A stretch of DNA of 56,193 nt from Planctomycetota bacterium (GCA_016209595.1 JACQVV010000299.1:1-56193), one strand, 5' to 3'; shown: positions 23,809-32,951, numbered from the stretch's first letter. Program-made: numbers and translations. The notes: generated by a model not told the origin, from the letters alone.

Positions 23809-24565
23809 ACGCCAGGAGATCCCGAGCCCATCCTTCGAGATCCCGCGAAAGCGGCGGCGCGGGAGGCTTCGAATAGTCGAGCACCATGTCGTAGCCCCCG
23901 CGGTCGTAGACGAGCGTCAGCGCCTTCGCCAGATCGAGGAAGACCGGCGAATCTTCGCACAGGAGGGGCACCGGAACGTGGGGGATCGGCTCGGGGAGCT
24001 CCCATCCTTTGGCCCAGGCCTTGGGATACTCCCAGGCGCGATGGACCAGCGTCAAGTAGTTGTGCGGCGGGATACTCCCTTCATAGGCTGGTCGTTCCCC
24101 TTCCCGAAGGAGATCGATCTCGACGAGGCTCGTCGGAGAAGCGAGGACCTCGTTTCTTTTTCGCACGTACTCGCTCATTCCCTCCCCGGGACGCTTGTTC
24201 CAGGGAGAGAGCACTTCGATCACGGTGACGACCTCTTTGCCGGGGAGCTTGCGGATCTGCAGGTAGTAGTCGTGCTGCAGGGGTTCGGCCGTTACTTCGA
24301 CCTCGACGAATCCCGGGGCGAGAACCGCCGTCCCCCCGGACGAGCGGGCGTCGCGCCGGCCGGCGATGGCCACATCGGGCTCGATCATGCGCCGCGAACC
24401 ATTCTCGCGCTCGACGTAGACTCGCTTCTCGGTGTCCACCCAGAAGCGTGGACGCACGAGAGGAGTGAGCAGCTCCGCGATCGCCACGATCAGCTTCGTG
24501 TGGACACCATGCCAGAAGACGGAGTCTTCCAGGTAGGGGTCCATCCCGGGAAAGGGTGAAGGCAT
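23786..24565 (-). CDS. DUF4058 family protein
   Basis: 259 residues, full length. The start MPSPFPGMDPYLE is the hallmark of DUF4058, a family common in cyanobacteria and Planctomycetota. The core VTVIEVLSPWNKRPGEG with YVRKRNEVLAS and LVEIDLLREGERP looks like a restriction-endonuclease-type fold (E-V-L-S-P-x-N-K), though no activity is established for the family. It is the only opposite-strand gene between the SMC-like operon and the JAB/E1 pair. It ends overlapping the RING-like gene tail-to-tail. Confidence 0.85.
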   Translation of the reverse strand: MPSPFPGMDPYLEDSVFWHGVHTKLIVAIAELLTPLVRPRFWVDTEKRVYVERENGSRRMIEPDVAIAGRRDARSSGGTAVLAPGFVEVEVTAEPLQHDYYLQIRKLPGKEVVTVIEVLSPWNKRPGEGMSEYVRKRNEVLASPTSLVEIDLLREGERPAYEGSIPPHNYLTLVHRAWEYPKAWAKGWELPEPIPHVPVPLLCEDSPVFLDLAKALTLVYDRGGYDMVLDYSKPPAPPLSRDLEGWARDLLASRRSSPT

Positions 24566-24676
24566 CCTCCGATCCTCCTCTTCGCGACGCCCTGAGAGTA
24601 CGCCGAGTCGAGACGGGGCGCAACGGACTCCGCCCCATGGCGTCCGTGCTGCCCGGCGCGGTACGCTCGTGGAGTG

Positions 24677-25186
24677 ATGTTCGCTCACGAATCGACACGA
24701 GTCGCGCGCGTCTACGTTCTCTCCCGGGTGGCGCGCGAGATCCAGGAGCACGCCCTCTCGGCCGCCCCGGACGAGGCCATGGGGAAACTCTATGGATACC
24801 GCCGCACGTTCCAGGGAGTCCGCTACGTCCGCGTGACGGAGCGGGCGACGGCCCCCTGCGACACGGGCCCCGCTCACGGGCGCTTCACTCCAGAGGCGAC
24901 GCGGGCCTGCGAGGAGTGGGTGGCCACCCGCTACGAGGGCTCCCGCGACCGCCCCCGCGAGATCGGCGTCTACCACTCCCACCCGTTCGGGGCCGAGCCC
25001 CACCTCTCCTCGACCGATCAGGAAACCTTCCTCTCGTTTCCCTACGACGAGCCCGGGAACGTCTTCCTCCTTTCCGATCCCACGGCCGGGTGGCTCAAGG
25101 CCCATGTCGTCTCCGACCGGGAGGGGGAACGGGTTCTCGAGGAAGTTCCCTGGGTCGAGTACTGGGCGAAGGGAACGCCCCCATGA
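24677..25186 (+). CDS. JAB/MPN (JAMM) metallopeptidase
   Basis: 169 residues, a single JAMM domain. Metal-site residues are all visible: Glu33 in DEAMGKLYG, then H100-S-H102-P with Ser111 and Asp114 (H-x-H ... S-x2-D). Standalone bacterial JAMM proteins remove or mature ubiquitin-like or sulfur-carrier proteins. The E1-like gene begins inside its stop (ATGA), a pairing known both from bacterial ubiquitin-like systems and from sulfur-transfer pathways. Without a carrier protein nearby the pathway stays open. ATG 24677 was preferred to the adjacent GTG at 24674. It is divergent from the DUF4058 gene. Confidence 0.85.
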   Translation: MFAHESTRVARVYVLSRVAREIQEHALSAAPDEAMGKLYGYRRTFQGVRYVRVTERATAPCDTGPAHGRFTPEATRACEEWVATRYEGSRDRPREIGVYHSHPFGAEPHLSSTDQETFLSFPYDEPGNVFLLSDPTAGWLKAHVVSDREGERVLEEVPWVEYWAKGTPP

Positions 25187-26010
25187 GCTCGGACCGGATC
25201 GAGGTCGGGCGCGAGGATCCCCACGACCGGACGAGGCGAGCCCTCGGCCGCCATGGCGTGGAGCGCCTCGGGGCGTCGCGCGTCCTTGTCGTCGGCGCCG
25301 GCGCGATCGGGAGCGAGGCGGCGAAGAATCTCGCGCAGCTCGGCGTGGGCCGACTCGACCTCGTGGATTTCGACAGCGTCTCTCCCACCAACCTCAACCG
25401 CTGCGCCTTCTTCACGCCCCTCCAGGCGGCCGCGGGGACTCCCAAGTCCGTGGCGCTCGCCGAAGGGCTCGCGCGGTTCGCGCCCGACGTCGGGACTCGC
25501 CCACATGCCTGCCGGATCGAGGAGGCGCCCGATGACGTCTGGGAGGCCGATCTTGTCCTCGTTGCCGTCGACGACAACGCCGCGCGCTATCACGTGAACG
25601 CGAGGCTCCTGGGCTCCGGGCGGGCCGTCCCCCTCGTCGACGCGGCCATGGGGCGCACGCTTTGCCAGGTCCAGGCCCTCCTCCCGCCCGAGACGGCGTG
25701 TCTTGCCTGCCTCTGGTCGAAGGAGTACCACGAGCGCCTGATGTCCGAGCTCGCCCGCGAATCATGCGACGAGTTCTTCCTTAGGGCCGTTGAGAGTTTC
25801 CCGGCCCTTCCGGTCGTCTCCTCGATCGCCGGGGCGCTCGCCGCGGCCGCCGTCCTCCCTTTCCTCGCCGGCGACTCCGGCGGCTTCGCGGCCCGGCCCG
25901 GACGAGCGATCCGTTTCGACCTCGCGACCGGAACCGCCTTCGAGGGCGAGGTCCTCAAAAACCCCGAGTGCGTCGAGATCCTCTGCCGCCGCGGGCGCCA
26001 GAGCCCGTGA
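25183..26010 (+). CDS. E1-like (ThiF/MoeB/UBA) adenylating enzyme
   Basis: 275 residues. The Rossmann loop GAGAIG (38-43) is followed by LVDFDSVSPTNLNRC (60-74), the E1 signature with Asp64 and Asn/Arg for ATP, and a GTPKSVALAEGL helix. Cysteine pairs CLAC (around 173-176) and a C-terminal C-x5-C could bind zinc. The enzyme should adenylate the C-terminus of a small beta-grasp protein. No rhodanese domain is present, unlike many MoeB proteins. It is coupled to the JAMM gene upstream and, by GTGA, to a glycosyltransferase downstream. Confidence 0.85.
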   Translation: MSSDRIEVGREDPHDRTRRALGRHGVERLGASRVLVVGAGAIGSEAAKNLAQLGVGRLDLVDFDSVSPTNLNRCAFFTPLQAAAGTPKSVALAEGLARFAPDVGTRPHACRIEEAPDDVWEADLVLVAVDDNAARYHVNARLLGSGRAVPLVDAAMGRTLCQVQALLPPETACLACLWSKEYHERLMSELARESCDEFFLRAVESFPALPVVSSIAGALAAAAVLPFLAGDSGGFAARPGRAIRFDLATGTAFEGEVLKNPECVEILCRRGRQSP

Positions 26011-27164
26011 AACCCGTTCGCGTGCTCCTGGCGATCGACAGCCTTCGCGCCGGCGGCGCGGAGCGGCAGTTCGCCGAGCTCGTGCGGCGGCTCGATCCGG
26101 AACGCGTCCGGGCGTCGGTCCTCCTCACGACGGGCGGCGGCCCCCTTCTCGATCTCGTCCCGGCCGACCGGCTGGAAACGACGGTCGTGCTCCAGAAGCA
26201 CGGTCCGCTCGACCTCCCCCGCCTCGCGCTGGCGGTCCGGCGCGAGATCGCCCGGCTTCGCCCAGACGTGGTCCACGCCTGGCTCTGGCAGACGAGTGTT
26301 CTGGCTGCCCTGGCGCTGGCTGGCACGACGAGAGCGAACGGCCCGCGGTTCGTCGTCGGACAGAGAGTCGCTTACGACCGGATGTTCGCCGAGGACGGGC
26401 TCGCGGGCTGGGTCAGGAGGCCGTTCACGGCCTATCGCGACCGCCGCGCCGACCTCGTGCTCGTCAACGCCCGGCTCCTCGAGCGCCGCCTGGCCGCGCG
26501 ACTGCCGGGCGGATCCACCAGGGTCCGGTGGATCCCGAACGGGATCGACGTCGAGCGGGTCCGCCCGCGGGAGACCCCGATGGAGCACGATCTCTGCGCC
26601 ATCGGCCGCCTCGCTCCGCAGAAAGGGTTCGACGTCCTTCTCGAGGCCCTCGCGATCCTGTCGCGTCCGGACGCCCGCGTCCCGCGCCTGGCCGTCGCGG
26701 GGGACGGCCCCATGCGGGAGTCACTCGTCCGGCGTGCCGCCGAGCTGGGCCTCGTGGACCGAGTCGACTTCCTCGGTTTCGTCGGCGACCCGCTGGATCG
26801 CATCTCCCGAGCGAGAGCGCTCGTCCTTCCCTCGCGGTACGAAGGGTCTCCCAACGCCGTCCTGGAGGCGATGGCCCTGGCTCGGCCCGTCGTCGCGAGC
26901 GCGGTCGACGGTGTGCTGGACCTCGTCCGGGACGGCGAGACCGGCTTCCTCGTCCCGCCCGAGGATCCGCGCGCCCTCGCCGAGGCGATCGCCCGGCTCC
27001 TGGCGGACCCCCAGCGCGCCGAGGAGATGGGCCGTACCGGACGCGCGCGCGCGGAGCGAGCCTTCTCGATCGGCGGAATCGTCGAGGCCTACGCTCGCGT
27101 CTACGAAACTCTCGCGGCGAGCGGAGCGGAAGCGGACCGTTCCGTCTTCCGGACGACCTGGTAG
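26007..27164 (+). CDS. glycosyltransferase family 4 (GT-B)
   Basis: 385 residues from a GTG overlapping the E1 stop. It shows the N-terminal LAIDSLRAGGAERQFAEL (acceptor domain, G-G-A-E motif), DVVHAWLWQ, the second Rossmann domain opening at AIGRLAPQKGFDVLLEAL, and the donor site PSRYEGSPNAVLEAMALARP with the E-x7-E pair. It should transfer a nucleotide-activated sugar onto a surface glycan. It opens the polysaccharide part of the window. Its last 64 bases overlap the convergent radical SAM gene. Confidence 0.85.
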   Translation: MKPVRVLLAIDSLRAGGAERQFAELVRRLDPERVRASVLLTTGGGPLLDLVPADRLETTVVLQKHGPLDLPRLALAVRREIARLRPDVVHAWLWQTSVLAALALAGTTRANGPRFVVGQRVAYDRMFAEDGLAGWVRRPFTAYRDRRADLVLVNARLLERRLAARLPGGSTRVRWIPNGIDVERVRPRETPMEHDLCAIGRLAPQKGFDVLLEALAILSRPDARVPRLAVAGDGPMRESLVRRAAELGLVDRVDFLGFVGDPLDRISRARALVLPSRYEGSPNAVLEAMALARPVVASAVDGVLDLVRDGETGFLVPPEDPRALAEAIARLLADPQRAEEMGRTGRARAERAFSIGGIVEAYARVYETLAASGAEADRSVFRTTW

Positions 27165-28672
27165 TCCAGGAGCTTGAGCTCCCGGTCCGGGCCGTGCACG
27201 ACCCGTGGCCACCGGTCGCGCGCGTGGTACCTCGCGGGGATCGCCTCCCGGTTGGTCGGCGTCAGGAAGAGCCACTTGAAGAAGTAGTAGGCGTCCCAGA
27301 AGAACTCGCCCGTCCGGATGCCGTGCAGCACCCTGCGGAAGATGAACCGCGGGTTCAGCGTGATGGCGCGCCGGTACGCGACCTTCATCAGGGCGAGGAC
27401 GGTCCCGTAGTCGAGGTTGGGGTGGGCGAAGAGCGGCCGCTCCGTGTAGACGTGGTAGTCGTCCCAGTCGTACGACCGGACGAGCCCCCTCTCGTGATAG
27501 GAGCGGAACATCGGCGTCCCCGGGAACGCGACCGTGATGCCGAACTTCAGCATGTCCACCGGGAGCTTCCGGGCGAACTCGATCGTCTCGAGCATCGTCT
27601 GCTCGGTGTCCGAGGAGAGGCCGAGCAGGAAGAAGCCGCACGTGTCGATCCCGGCCTCGCGGGCAAGACGGACGGCCTCCCGGCCCTGCTGGACCGTCGC
27701 CCGGCCCCCCTTGCCGAAGAGCTTCAGGACCTCGTCGTTTCCCGACTCGAAACCGAAGGAGACGCGGTAGCAGCCGGCCTTGCGCAGCTTCCTGAAGAGG
27801 TCGAGATCCGCGCTCTCCACCCGGATGCCGTTCTGGCAGGTCCACGCCATGTCGATCCCGGTTGCGGTGATCGCCTCGCAGACCTCTCCCGCCCACTGCT
27901 GATCGGACGTGAAGATATCGTCGGCGAGGAGGAACTCGCGGAAGCCGAGCTCGTGCATCCGCCGCACCTCGTCGGCGCAGCGCCTGGGAGACTTCTTGCG
28001 GTAGCCCAGGGCCATCGTGATCTTGCTCGCGCAGTAGTCGCATTTGAAGACGCAACCGCGCGAGAACTCGGCCATCGTGCTGGGCGGCCGGCGGCAGAGG
28101 AGTCGGGACATGTGCTTCGCGTACACCCTGGGGTCGTAGAGCTCCCAGGCGGGGAATGGGAGCTCGTCCAGGTCGTGGATCGGCTCGCGGCGCCCCGTGG
28201 TCGCGATGCCCTCGCCGTCCCGGTAGTAGATCCCCGGGACGTCCCTCCGCGGACGACCGTCGCAGAGATCCGCGAAAGAAAAATCCCCCTCCCCCACGCA
28301 CACGGCGTCGAGTCGCGACTCGAGCATCGTCTCTTCCGGCAGCGCGGACGGGTGCGGTCCGCCGCCCACGACGAGGATGTTCGGAGAGAGCTCCTTCACC
28401 AGGACGCTGATGTCGCGGAGCTGGTTCATGAGGGGCGTCGTCGCCGTGACACCCACGACGTCCGGCGAGAGGGAGAGGATCCGTCCCTTCACCTCCTCGA
28501 AGTCATACTGGCGCCAGGACATGTCGAGGATCTCGACCCGGTGTCCGCGGCTCATGGCGACGGCGGCGATCGTGGCGAGCCCAAGCGTCGGGTGGATCGG
28601 GTTGACGATCGACGCCTTCGCGCTTCCGTAGCTTCCCTGATAGGAAGGATTGACGAGGAGGACGGTCGCCAT
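27101..28672 (-). CDS. cobalamin-binding-type radical SAM protein (B12-BD/rSAM)
   Basis: 523 residues. An N-terminal Rossmann-like B12-binding domain (about 1-165; VLLVNPSYQGSYG at the start and VVGGGPHPSALPEE) is followed by the radical SAM core with CVFKCDYC (C-x3-C-x2-C for the 4Fe-4S cluster) and SFGFESGNDEVL. The C-terminal part is rich in aromatic residues. Such enzymes do methylations and other radical reactions on lipids, sugars or antibiotics. The start at 28672 was chosen where the B12 domain begins; the frame is open to 28741. It is the only gene on this strand between 24.6 and 43.7 kb. Confidence 0.8.
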   Translation of the reverse strand: MATVLLVNPSYQGSYGSAKASIVNPIHPTLGLATIAAVAMSRGHRVEILDMSWRQYDFEEVKGRILSLSPDVVGVTATTPLMNQLRDISVLVKELSPNILVVGGGPHPSALPEETMLESRLDAVCVGEGDFSFADLCDGRPRRDVPGIYYRDGEGIATTGRREPIHDLDELPFPAWELYDPRVYAKHMSRLLCRRPPSTMAEFSRGCVFKCDYCASKITMALGYRKKSPRRCADEVRRMHELGFREFLLADDIFTSDQQWAGEVCEAITATGIDMAWTCQNGIRVESADLDLFRKLRKAGCYRVSFGFESGNDEVLKLFGKGGRATVQQGREAVRLAREAGIDTCGFFLLGLSSDTEQTMLETIEFARKLPVDMLKFGITVAFPGTPMFRSYHERGLVRSYDWDDYHVYTERPLFAHPNLDYGTVLALMKVAYRRAITLNPRFIFRRVLHGIRTGEFFWDAYYFFKWLFLTPTNREAIPARYHARDRWPRVVHGPDRELKLLDYQVVRKTERSASAPLAARVS

Positions 28673-28760
28673 TCGGCTCTCGGGTGGGGATCGCAAGATG
28701 CTACGGCTTCGAGAGTCGCCGGTCAACCCGAACGTAACCACATGGGTCCAGTATGCCGAG

Positions 28761-28789
28761 TTGATGGCCCGCGAACGATCGTATATCCT
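28761..28789 (+). promoter_or_regulatory. candidate promoter of the GT9 gene
   Basis: TTGATG (28761-28766), 17 bases, TATCCT (28784-28789), in the divergent gap between the radical SAM and GT9 genes. Confidence 0.3.
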
Positions 28790-28857
28790 GTGCGCCTTTC
28801 GTGGACGCCCTCCGCGTGCCGCGAGCCCGTCCGCACTGGAGTCCCCCTGCTCGCATC

Positions 28858-30066
28858 GTGAAGATCCACCACATGAAATGGGTCGACCGAGTGGTCGGCC
28901 CCATCCTCTGCATCGCGCTGCAGCCGTGGCGCGTTCTCTCGCGTCGCTTTGGACGGCGGGGCTGCGCGGGTAGCGAGGTACGCGAGATCCTCGTGATCAA
29001 GTTCTGGGGGATGGGGTCGATCGTTCTTGCGACACCCCTCCTCGCAGCGATCCGCCGGAACTATCCCGGGGCGAGGGTCACGGTCCTCACCTTCTCTTCG
29101 AACGTCCCCATCTTCCGCGCGTTCGGGATCGGGAACCGCTTCTACGACCTCACGATCCGGGGTCCCGTCCGCTTCCTGTTCCAGTTCGTGCGCATGGTCT
29201 GGTTCCTGCGCCGCGGCCGATTCGACCTCGTCTTCGACCTGGAGTTCTTCACGCGGTTCACGGCGATACTCGCGTTCATCGCCGGGGGCCAGAGGAGCGT
29301 CGGCTACGAGGCCACGCATTTCTGGAAGGGAAACTTCTACGGGAGAAGCGCCCACTTCAACCTCTACCGCCACATCGTCGACAACTTCAACGAGCTCGGA
29401 CGGACGGCGGGGATCGAGGTCGGGAAGGGCGGACTTGATCCCATGCCGATCCCCTCCGACGTGGCCGGGAAGGTCGCGGCGCTCCTCCGCGAGGCGGGTC
29501 TTGACGACCGCCGCTTCGTCGTCCTCAATCCCAACGCCGGCCCCCTCGCCCTGGAACGGCGCTGGCCCGCCGGACGCTTCGTCGAGCTCGCCCGGCGGAT
29601 CCGCGACGAGGGCGGACTCGACGTGGTGCTGGTGGGAGCCCCGGACGAAGAGGAATACGTCCGAGGCATCCACGGCGAAATCGGGCGGGAACGCGTCCAC
29701 AACCTCGCCGGCCGGCTCTCGGTCCCGGAACTCGCCGCCCTCTTGGCGAGGAGCGCGGCCCTGGTCTCGAGCGACAGCGGGCCGCTCCACCTCGCGACGG
29801 CCATGCGGGTCCCCACGGTCTCCCTCTTCGGGCCGGAGACACCGGTTCTCTACGGCCCCCGAGGCGAGGGCCACGAGATCCTCTTCAGGAACCTGCCCTG
29901 CAGTCCGTGCATGAACGTGTACAACGCGAAGACCGTGATCTGCCCGTACGAGGTCCGCTGCATCCGCGAAATCGGGGCCCAGGAGGTCCATGAGCGACTC
30001 CTCCGCGTCCTCGCACGGGAGACCGCGGTGCGGAGCCTGGTGGCCGTGGGATCGGAGAGTCCATGA
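28858..30066 (+). CDS. glycosyltransferase family 9 (heptosyltransferase-like)
   Basis: 402 residues from GTG 28858; ATG 28873 and GTG 28801 are alternatives. GT9 marks: EILVIKFWGMGSIVLATPLL at the N-domain, VVLNPNAGPLALERRWP in the nucleotide domain, and SSDSGPLHLATAMRVPTVSLFGPETP, the ADP-heptose-binding loop. A membrane-near basic/hydrophobic N-terminus (about 1-35) suggests peripheral membrane attachment. A Cys-rich tail (PCSPCMNVYNAKTVICPYEVRC) matches that often seen in this family. It adds a sugar to an LPS core-like or other lipid-linked acceptor. It overlaps the next gene by four bases. Confidence 0.85.
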   Translation: MKIHHMKWVDRVVGPILCIALQPWRVLSRRFGRRGCAGSEVREILVIKFWGMGSIVLATPLLAAIRRNYPGARVTVLTFSSNVPIFRAFGIGNRFYDLTIRGPVRFLFQFVRMVWFLRRGRFDLVFDLEFFTRFTAILAFIAGGQRSVGYEATHFWKGNFYGRSAHFNLYRHIVDNFNELGRTAGIEVGKGGLDPMPIPSDVAGKVAALLREAGLDDRRFVVLNPNAGPLALERRWPAGRFVELARRIRDEGGLDVVLVGAPDEEEYVRGIHGEIGRERVHNLAGRLSVPELAALLARSAALVSSDSGPLHLATAMRVPTVSLFGPETPVLYGPRGEGHEILFRNLPCSPCMNVYNAKTVICPYEVRCIREIGAQEVHERLLRVLARETAVRSLVAVGSESP

Positions 30067-30824
30067 GCGGCGCCCTGCCGGAGCGCCCTTCGAGAGCGGA
30101 CCTCGAGCGGGAGCACTTCGACCGGATGGCCCCCCACTTCGACGAGGTCCACCGGCACGAACGCCCATCGGGGCGCGCGCGGATCGACCGGCGGATCCGG
30201 CTGTTCCGCGAGGCCCTGGGAACGTCGGACGCGCTGGACATCCTGGAGATCGGCTGCGGGACCGGCGCCTACTCCGAGAGGATCGCCGTGGAGATCCCCT
30301 TCCGGCGCCTCGTTTGCACCGACATCTCGGCGAAGGCGCTGTCGATCGCACGGACGAAGGTCCCGGACTCGCGGGTCGAGTTCAGGCAAGAGGACCTCAT
30401 GCGGAGCTCGCTCAGCGATGGCGAGTTCGGCGCCGTCCTCGGGAACTCGATCCTCCATCACCTCGACCTGGCGCGAGCCCTTGCCGAACTCCGCCGGATC
30501 CTCGTTCCCGGAGGGCTCCTCGTCCTGTCCGAGCCGAACATGGTCAACCCCCAGGTCTTCCTGACGAAGAAGATCCCCTTCCTCAAGCGGCGGGTCGGGG
30601 ACACTCCCGAGGAGACCGCCTTCGTGCGCTGGACGCTTCCCGCCCGCCTCCGGGAGGCCGGCTTCGAGCCCCTCTCGATCCGCCCCTTCGACTTCCTCCA
30701 CCCCTGGACGCCCGCCCCGCTCGTCGGGCTGGTCTCGGCCGTCGGAAGGGTTTGCGAGCGGGCCCCGGTCGTGCGCGAGATCGCCGGATCCCTCCTGATC
30801 GTCGCGCGGAGCCCCGAGAAGTGA
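30063..30824 (+). CDS. class I SAM-dependent methyltransferase
   Basis: 253 residues. The SAM loop ILEIGCGTGAYSE, the acidic CTDIS turn, and LGNSILHHL are visible, with a typical C-terminal half (LPARLREAGF). Located in a chain of four-base overlaps between GT9 and an integral membrane glycosyltransferase, so it probably methylates a glycan or lipid carrier of the same pathway. Substrate unknown. Confidence 0.8.
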   Translation: MSGALPERPSRADLEREHFDRMAPHFDEVHRHERPSGRARIDRRIRLFREALGTSDALDILEIGCGTGAYSERIAVEIPFRRLVCTDISAKALSIARTKVPDSRVEFRQEDLMRSSLSDGEFGAVLGNSILHHLDLARALAELRRILVPGGLLVLSEPNMVNPQVFLTKKIPFLKRRVGDTPEETAFVRWTLPARLREAGFEPLSIRPFDFLHPWTPAPLVGLVSAVGRVCERAPVVREIAGSLLIVARSPEK

Positions 30825-32299
30825 TCGGGACCGCGGCGGCCCCGGCCGCCCCGCCCGGCCTCCTGCGGGCCGCGCTTCTGGTTTTCGTCGTGGCCTTCGG
30901 CGCCCGCGCCGCCTCGATCGCCTTCTACGTCTCCCGTTACGATCGCGACGAGAGGGTCCCGCAGTGCACGTGCGGGAAGCACCTCCCCAACCACGCAATG
31001 GTGAAGGGGGACGAGCTCAAGTACTACCACACCGCGGTCGGCATCCTCCGCGACGTGCGCGAGGGGAGGAGCCCCTGGACCACCGGCGGCGCGCACGACG
31101 GCCCGTGGGTCTTCCCGAGGGTCCTCGCCCTCTACGGGTTCGCGACCGGCAGGATCCGCCTCGACGAGCGCGGAGTGCCACCCTCGGGAGAGATCGAGGG
31201 ATTCCTTTATCTTCATGCCTTCTTCTTCGCGCTCGCCCTGATCCCTTTCCTCGCCGCGCTCCGCCGCGCCGTCGGACCCGCCGTGGCGCTCGGCGCCGCG
31301 CTCTTCCTCGCGCTGGAGCCCACGCTCGTCCAGTATTCCGCGAGGCTCCTCTCCGAGACGCTCTTCTTCGCCTTTCTCGCCCTCACGGTCGCTTTCTGGC
31401 TCCACGCGATCCGGCTCGACCCGGGGCGCGGCCGCCTCCGGTTCGTCCTGACGTGGGTCGCCTTCGGGGTCCTCCTGGGCCTCGACTTCCTCAACCGGCC
31501 GATCTCGATCTGGCTCGGCCTCCCGCTCGCCCTCGCGCGCTTCGTGCCATGGCCCCGCGGCCGTGTCCGGGCCGCCTTTCTCTCGGTCGCCCTCTTCTTC
31601 GCCGCCTATGCCGCGGTTCTGGGCACGGTGGGCCTCCAGAACTACGCTCGTTCGGGTGTCTTCTACGTGATGCCTCTCCAGGGGAGGCCCTCGCCGCTGC
31701 GGTACGGGGTCACCCAGGTCCTGGCAGACATGAAGGGTACCGACCCGATGGACGAGCGCCGCGCGCTGATGGAGGACGTGACGCGGGAGGCCGTGGAGGC
31801 GGGCGCGATCGACGGGGACGAGAACTGGACCGACAGGGAGCACATAGCCTTCGGGAGGATCTGCCAGGCGCGCGCCATGGAGTTCTTCCGGGAGCACCCG
31901 GGTCCAACAGCCCGCGTGTTCTCCCGGAACATCGTGAGCGCGCTCGGCGTGAACCCCTTCGACGTTCCCGAGCACTTCCGCCTCACGTACAAGCCGGAGG
32001 ACCGGGATCTCGCGGAGCGGCAGGTCCGCGACACGAAGCGCACGCGACCGATCAAGATCGCCTATTCGGTGCTGATCCTCGGGCCCGTCGCCCTCGGCTG
32101 GTTCCTCGCTCTCCGCGCGGGGAAGAACCCTGCCGGGATCCACTTCCTGCTCGTCCTCCTGATCTTGTACTTCCCCGGCGTCGCGGGATGGTTCGGAAAC
32201 CGGCGGCTCCTGCTTCCGAGCCTCATTCCCTACTCCGTGTTCTGGGCCTGGGCCGTGGTCGCGATTCTGCGGCGCCGCCGGCCGCGGGGAGTTCCTTGA
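30821..32299 (+). CDS. multi-pass membrane glycosyltransferase-like protein (GT39/ArnT-like)
   Basis: 492 residues with about 8-10 hydrophobic helices. The layout fits GT-C enzymes: an N-terminal helix, a periplasmic loop with GDELKYYHTAV (acidic residues after the first helix, where ArnT/PMT enzymes keep a catalytic Asp), a run of helices (about 125-260), a large soluble loop with a Cys and charged segments (about 275-400) and terminal helices. These enzymes use polyprenyl-linked sugars at the outer face of the membrane. The GTG start overlaps the methyltransferase stop. The family assignment is by topology and is not secure. Confidence 0.6.
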   Translation: MIGTAAAPAAPPGLLRAALLVFVVAFGARAASIAFYVSRYDRDERVPQCTCGKHLPNHAMVKGDELKYYHTAVGILRDVREGRSPWTTGGAHDGPWVFPRVLALYGFATGRIRLDERGVPPSGEIEGFLYLHAFFFALALIPFLAALRRAVGPAVALGAALFLALEPTLVQYSARLLSETLFFAFLALTVAFWLHAIRLDPGRGRLRFVLTWVAFGVLLGLDFLNRPISIWLGLPLALARFVPWPRGRVRAAFLSVALFFAAYAAVLGTVGLQNYARSGVFYVMPLQGRPSPLRYGVTQVLADMKGTDPMDERRALMEDVTREAVEAGAIDGDENWTDREHIAFGRICQARAMEFFREHPGPTARVFSRNIVSALGVNPFDVPEHFRLTYKPEDRDLAERQVRDTKRTRPIKIAYSVLILGPVALGWFLALRAGKNPAGIHFLLVLLILYFPGVAGWFGNRRLLLPSLIPYSVFWAWAVVAILRRRRPRGVP

Positions 32300-32324
32300 C
32301 AGGCTGCCCCGAGGCGCCAAGATT
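32296..32324 (+). promoter_or_regulatory. candidate promoter of the hisH-hisF-amidotransferase genes
   Basis: A perfect TTGACA (32296-32301) overlaps the upstream stop codon; 17 bases on is AAGATT (32319-32324), a weak -10. The hisH ATG follows nine bases later with no Shine-Dalgarno sequence. Confidence 0.35.
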
Positions 32325-32333
32325 CCATTCGCC

Positions 32334-32948
32334 ATGATCGCGATCGTCGACTACGGGCTGGGCAATCTCTCCTCCGTCGCCGGGGTGGTCGAGCGGCTCG
32401 GGCACGAACCGCGGGTGACCAGCGACCCGGACGAGCTCGCCGCGGCGGAGAAGCTCATCCTGCCCGGGGTCGGGGCGTTCGGCGACGGAATGGCGAACCT
32501 CAGGCGCCTGGAACTGGTGGAGCCGCTCTCGCGGCTGGTCCTGGAGCAGGGCAAGCCGATCCTCGGGATCTGTCTCGGCGCCCAGCTCATGGCCGGCGAG
32601 AGCGAGGAATTCGGCCGCCACGAGGGGATGGGCTGGATCGACGCGAGGGTCATTCGGATCGAGACGGGCGATCCGTCGCTACGGGTCCCGCACGTCGGCT
32701 GGAACGACGTCGTCCACAAGCGGCCCTCCGTCCTCTTCCGGAACATCCCTCCGGACGCGCTCTTCTACTTCGTTCACAGCTATCATATCCGCTGCGCGGA
32801 CGAGAAGAGGATCGCCGGAGAGACCCTGTACGGCATCCCGATAGCGGCTGTGATCGAACAGGGGAACGTCTACGCCACCCAGTTCCACCCCGAGAAGAGC
32901 CAGCGCCACGGCCTGACGCTTCTGGGAAACTTCCTCGCGGCAGGATAG
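32334..32948 (+). CDS. hisH: HisH-type glutamine amidotransferase of the sugar-amidation set
   Basis: 204 residues. The start MIAIVDYGLGNL is the conserved HisH N-terminus, so this ATG is secure although no ribosome-binding site precedes it. The glutaminase triad is present: Cys80 in GICLGAQ, and His/Glu in QFHPEKSQ near 187-189. It releases ammonia from glutamine and channels it to the HisF-like partner. Here, beside the WbpG/PseA-type amidotransferase and in a glycan locus, the pair most likely supplies ammonia for an acetamidino group rather than for histidine synthesis; no other his genes are nearby. Confidence 0.85.
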   Translation: MIAIVDYGLGNLSSVAGVVERLGHEPRVTSDPDELAAAEKLILPGVGAFGDGMANLRRLELVEPLSRLVLEQGKPILGICLGAQLMAGESEEFGRHEGMGWIDARVIRIETGDPSLRVPHVGWNDVVHKRPSVLFRNIPPDALFYFVHSYHIRCADEKRIAGETLYGIPIAAVIEQGNVYATQFHPEKSQRHGLTLLGNFLAAG

Positions 32949-32951
32949 CCG

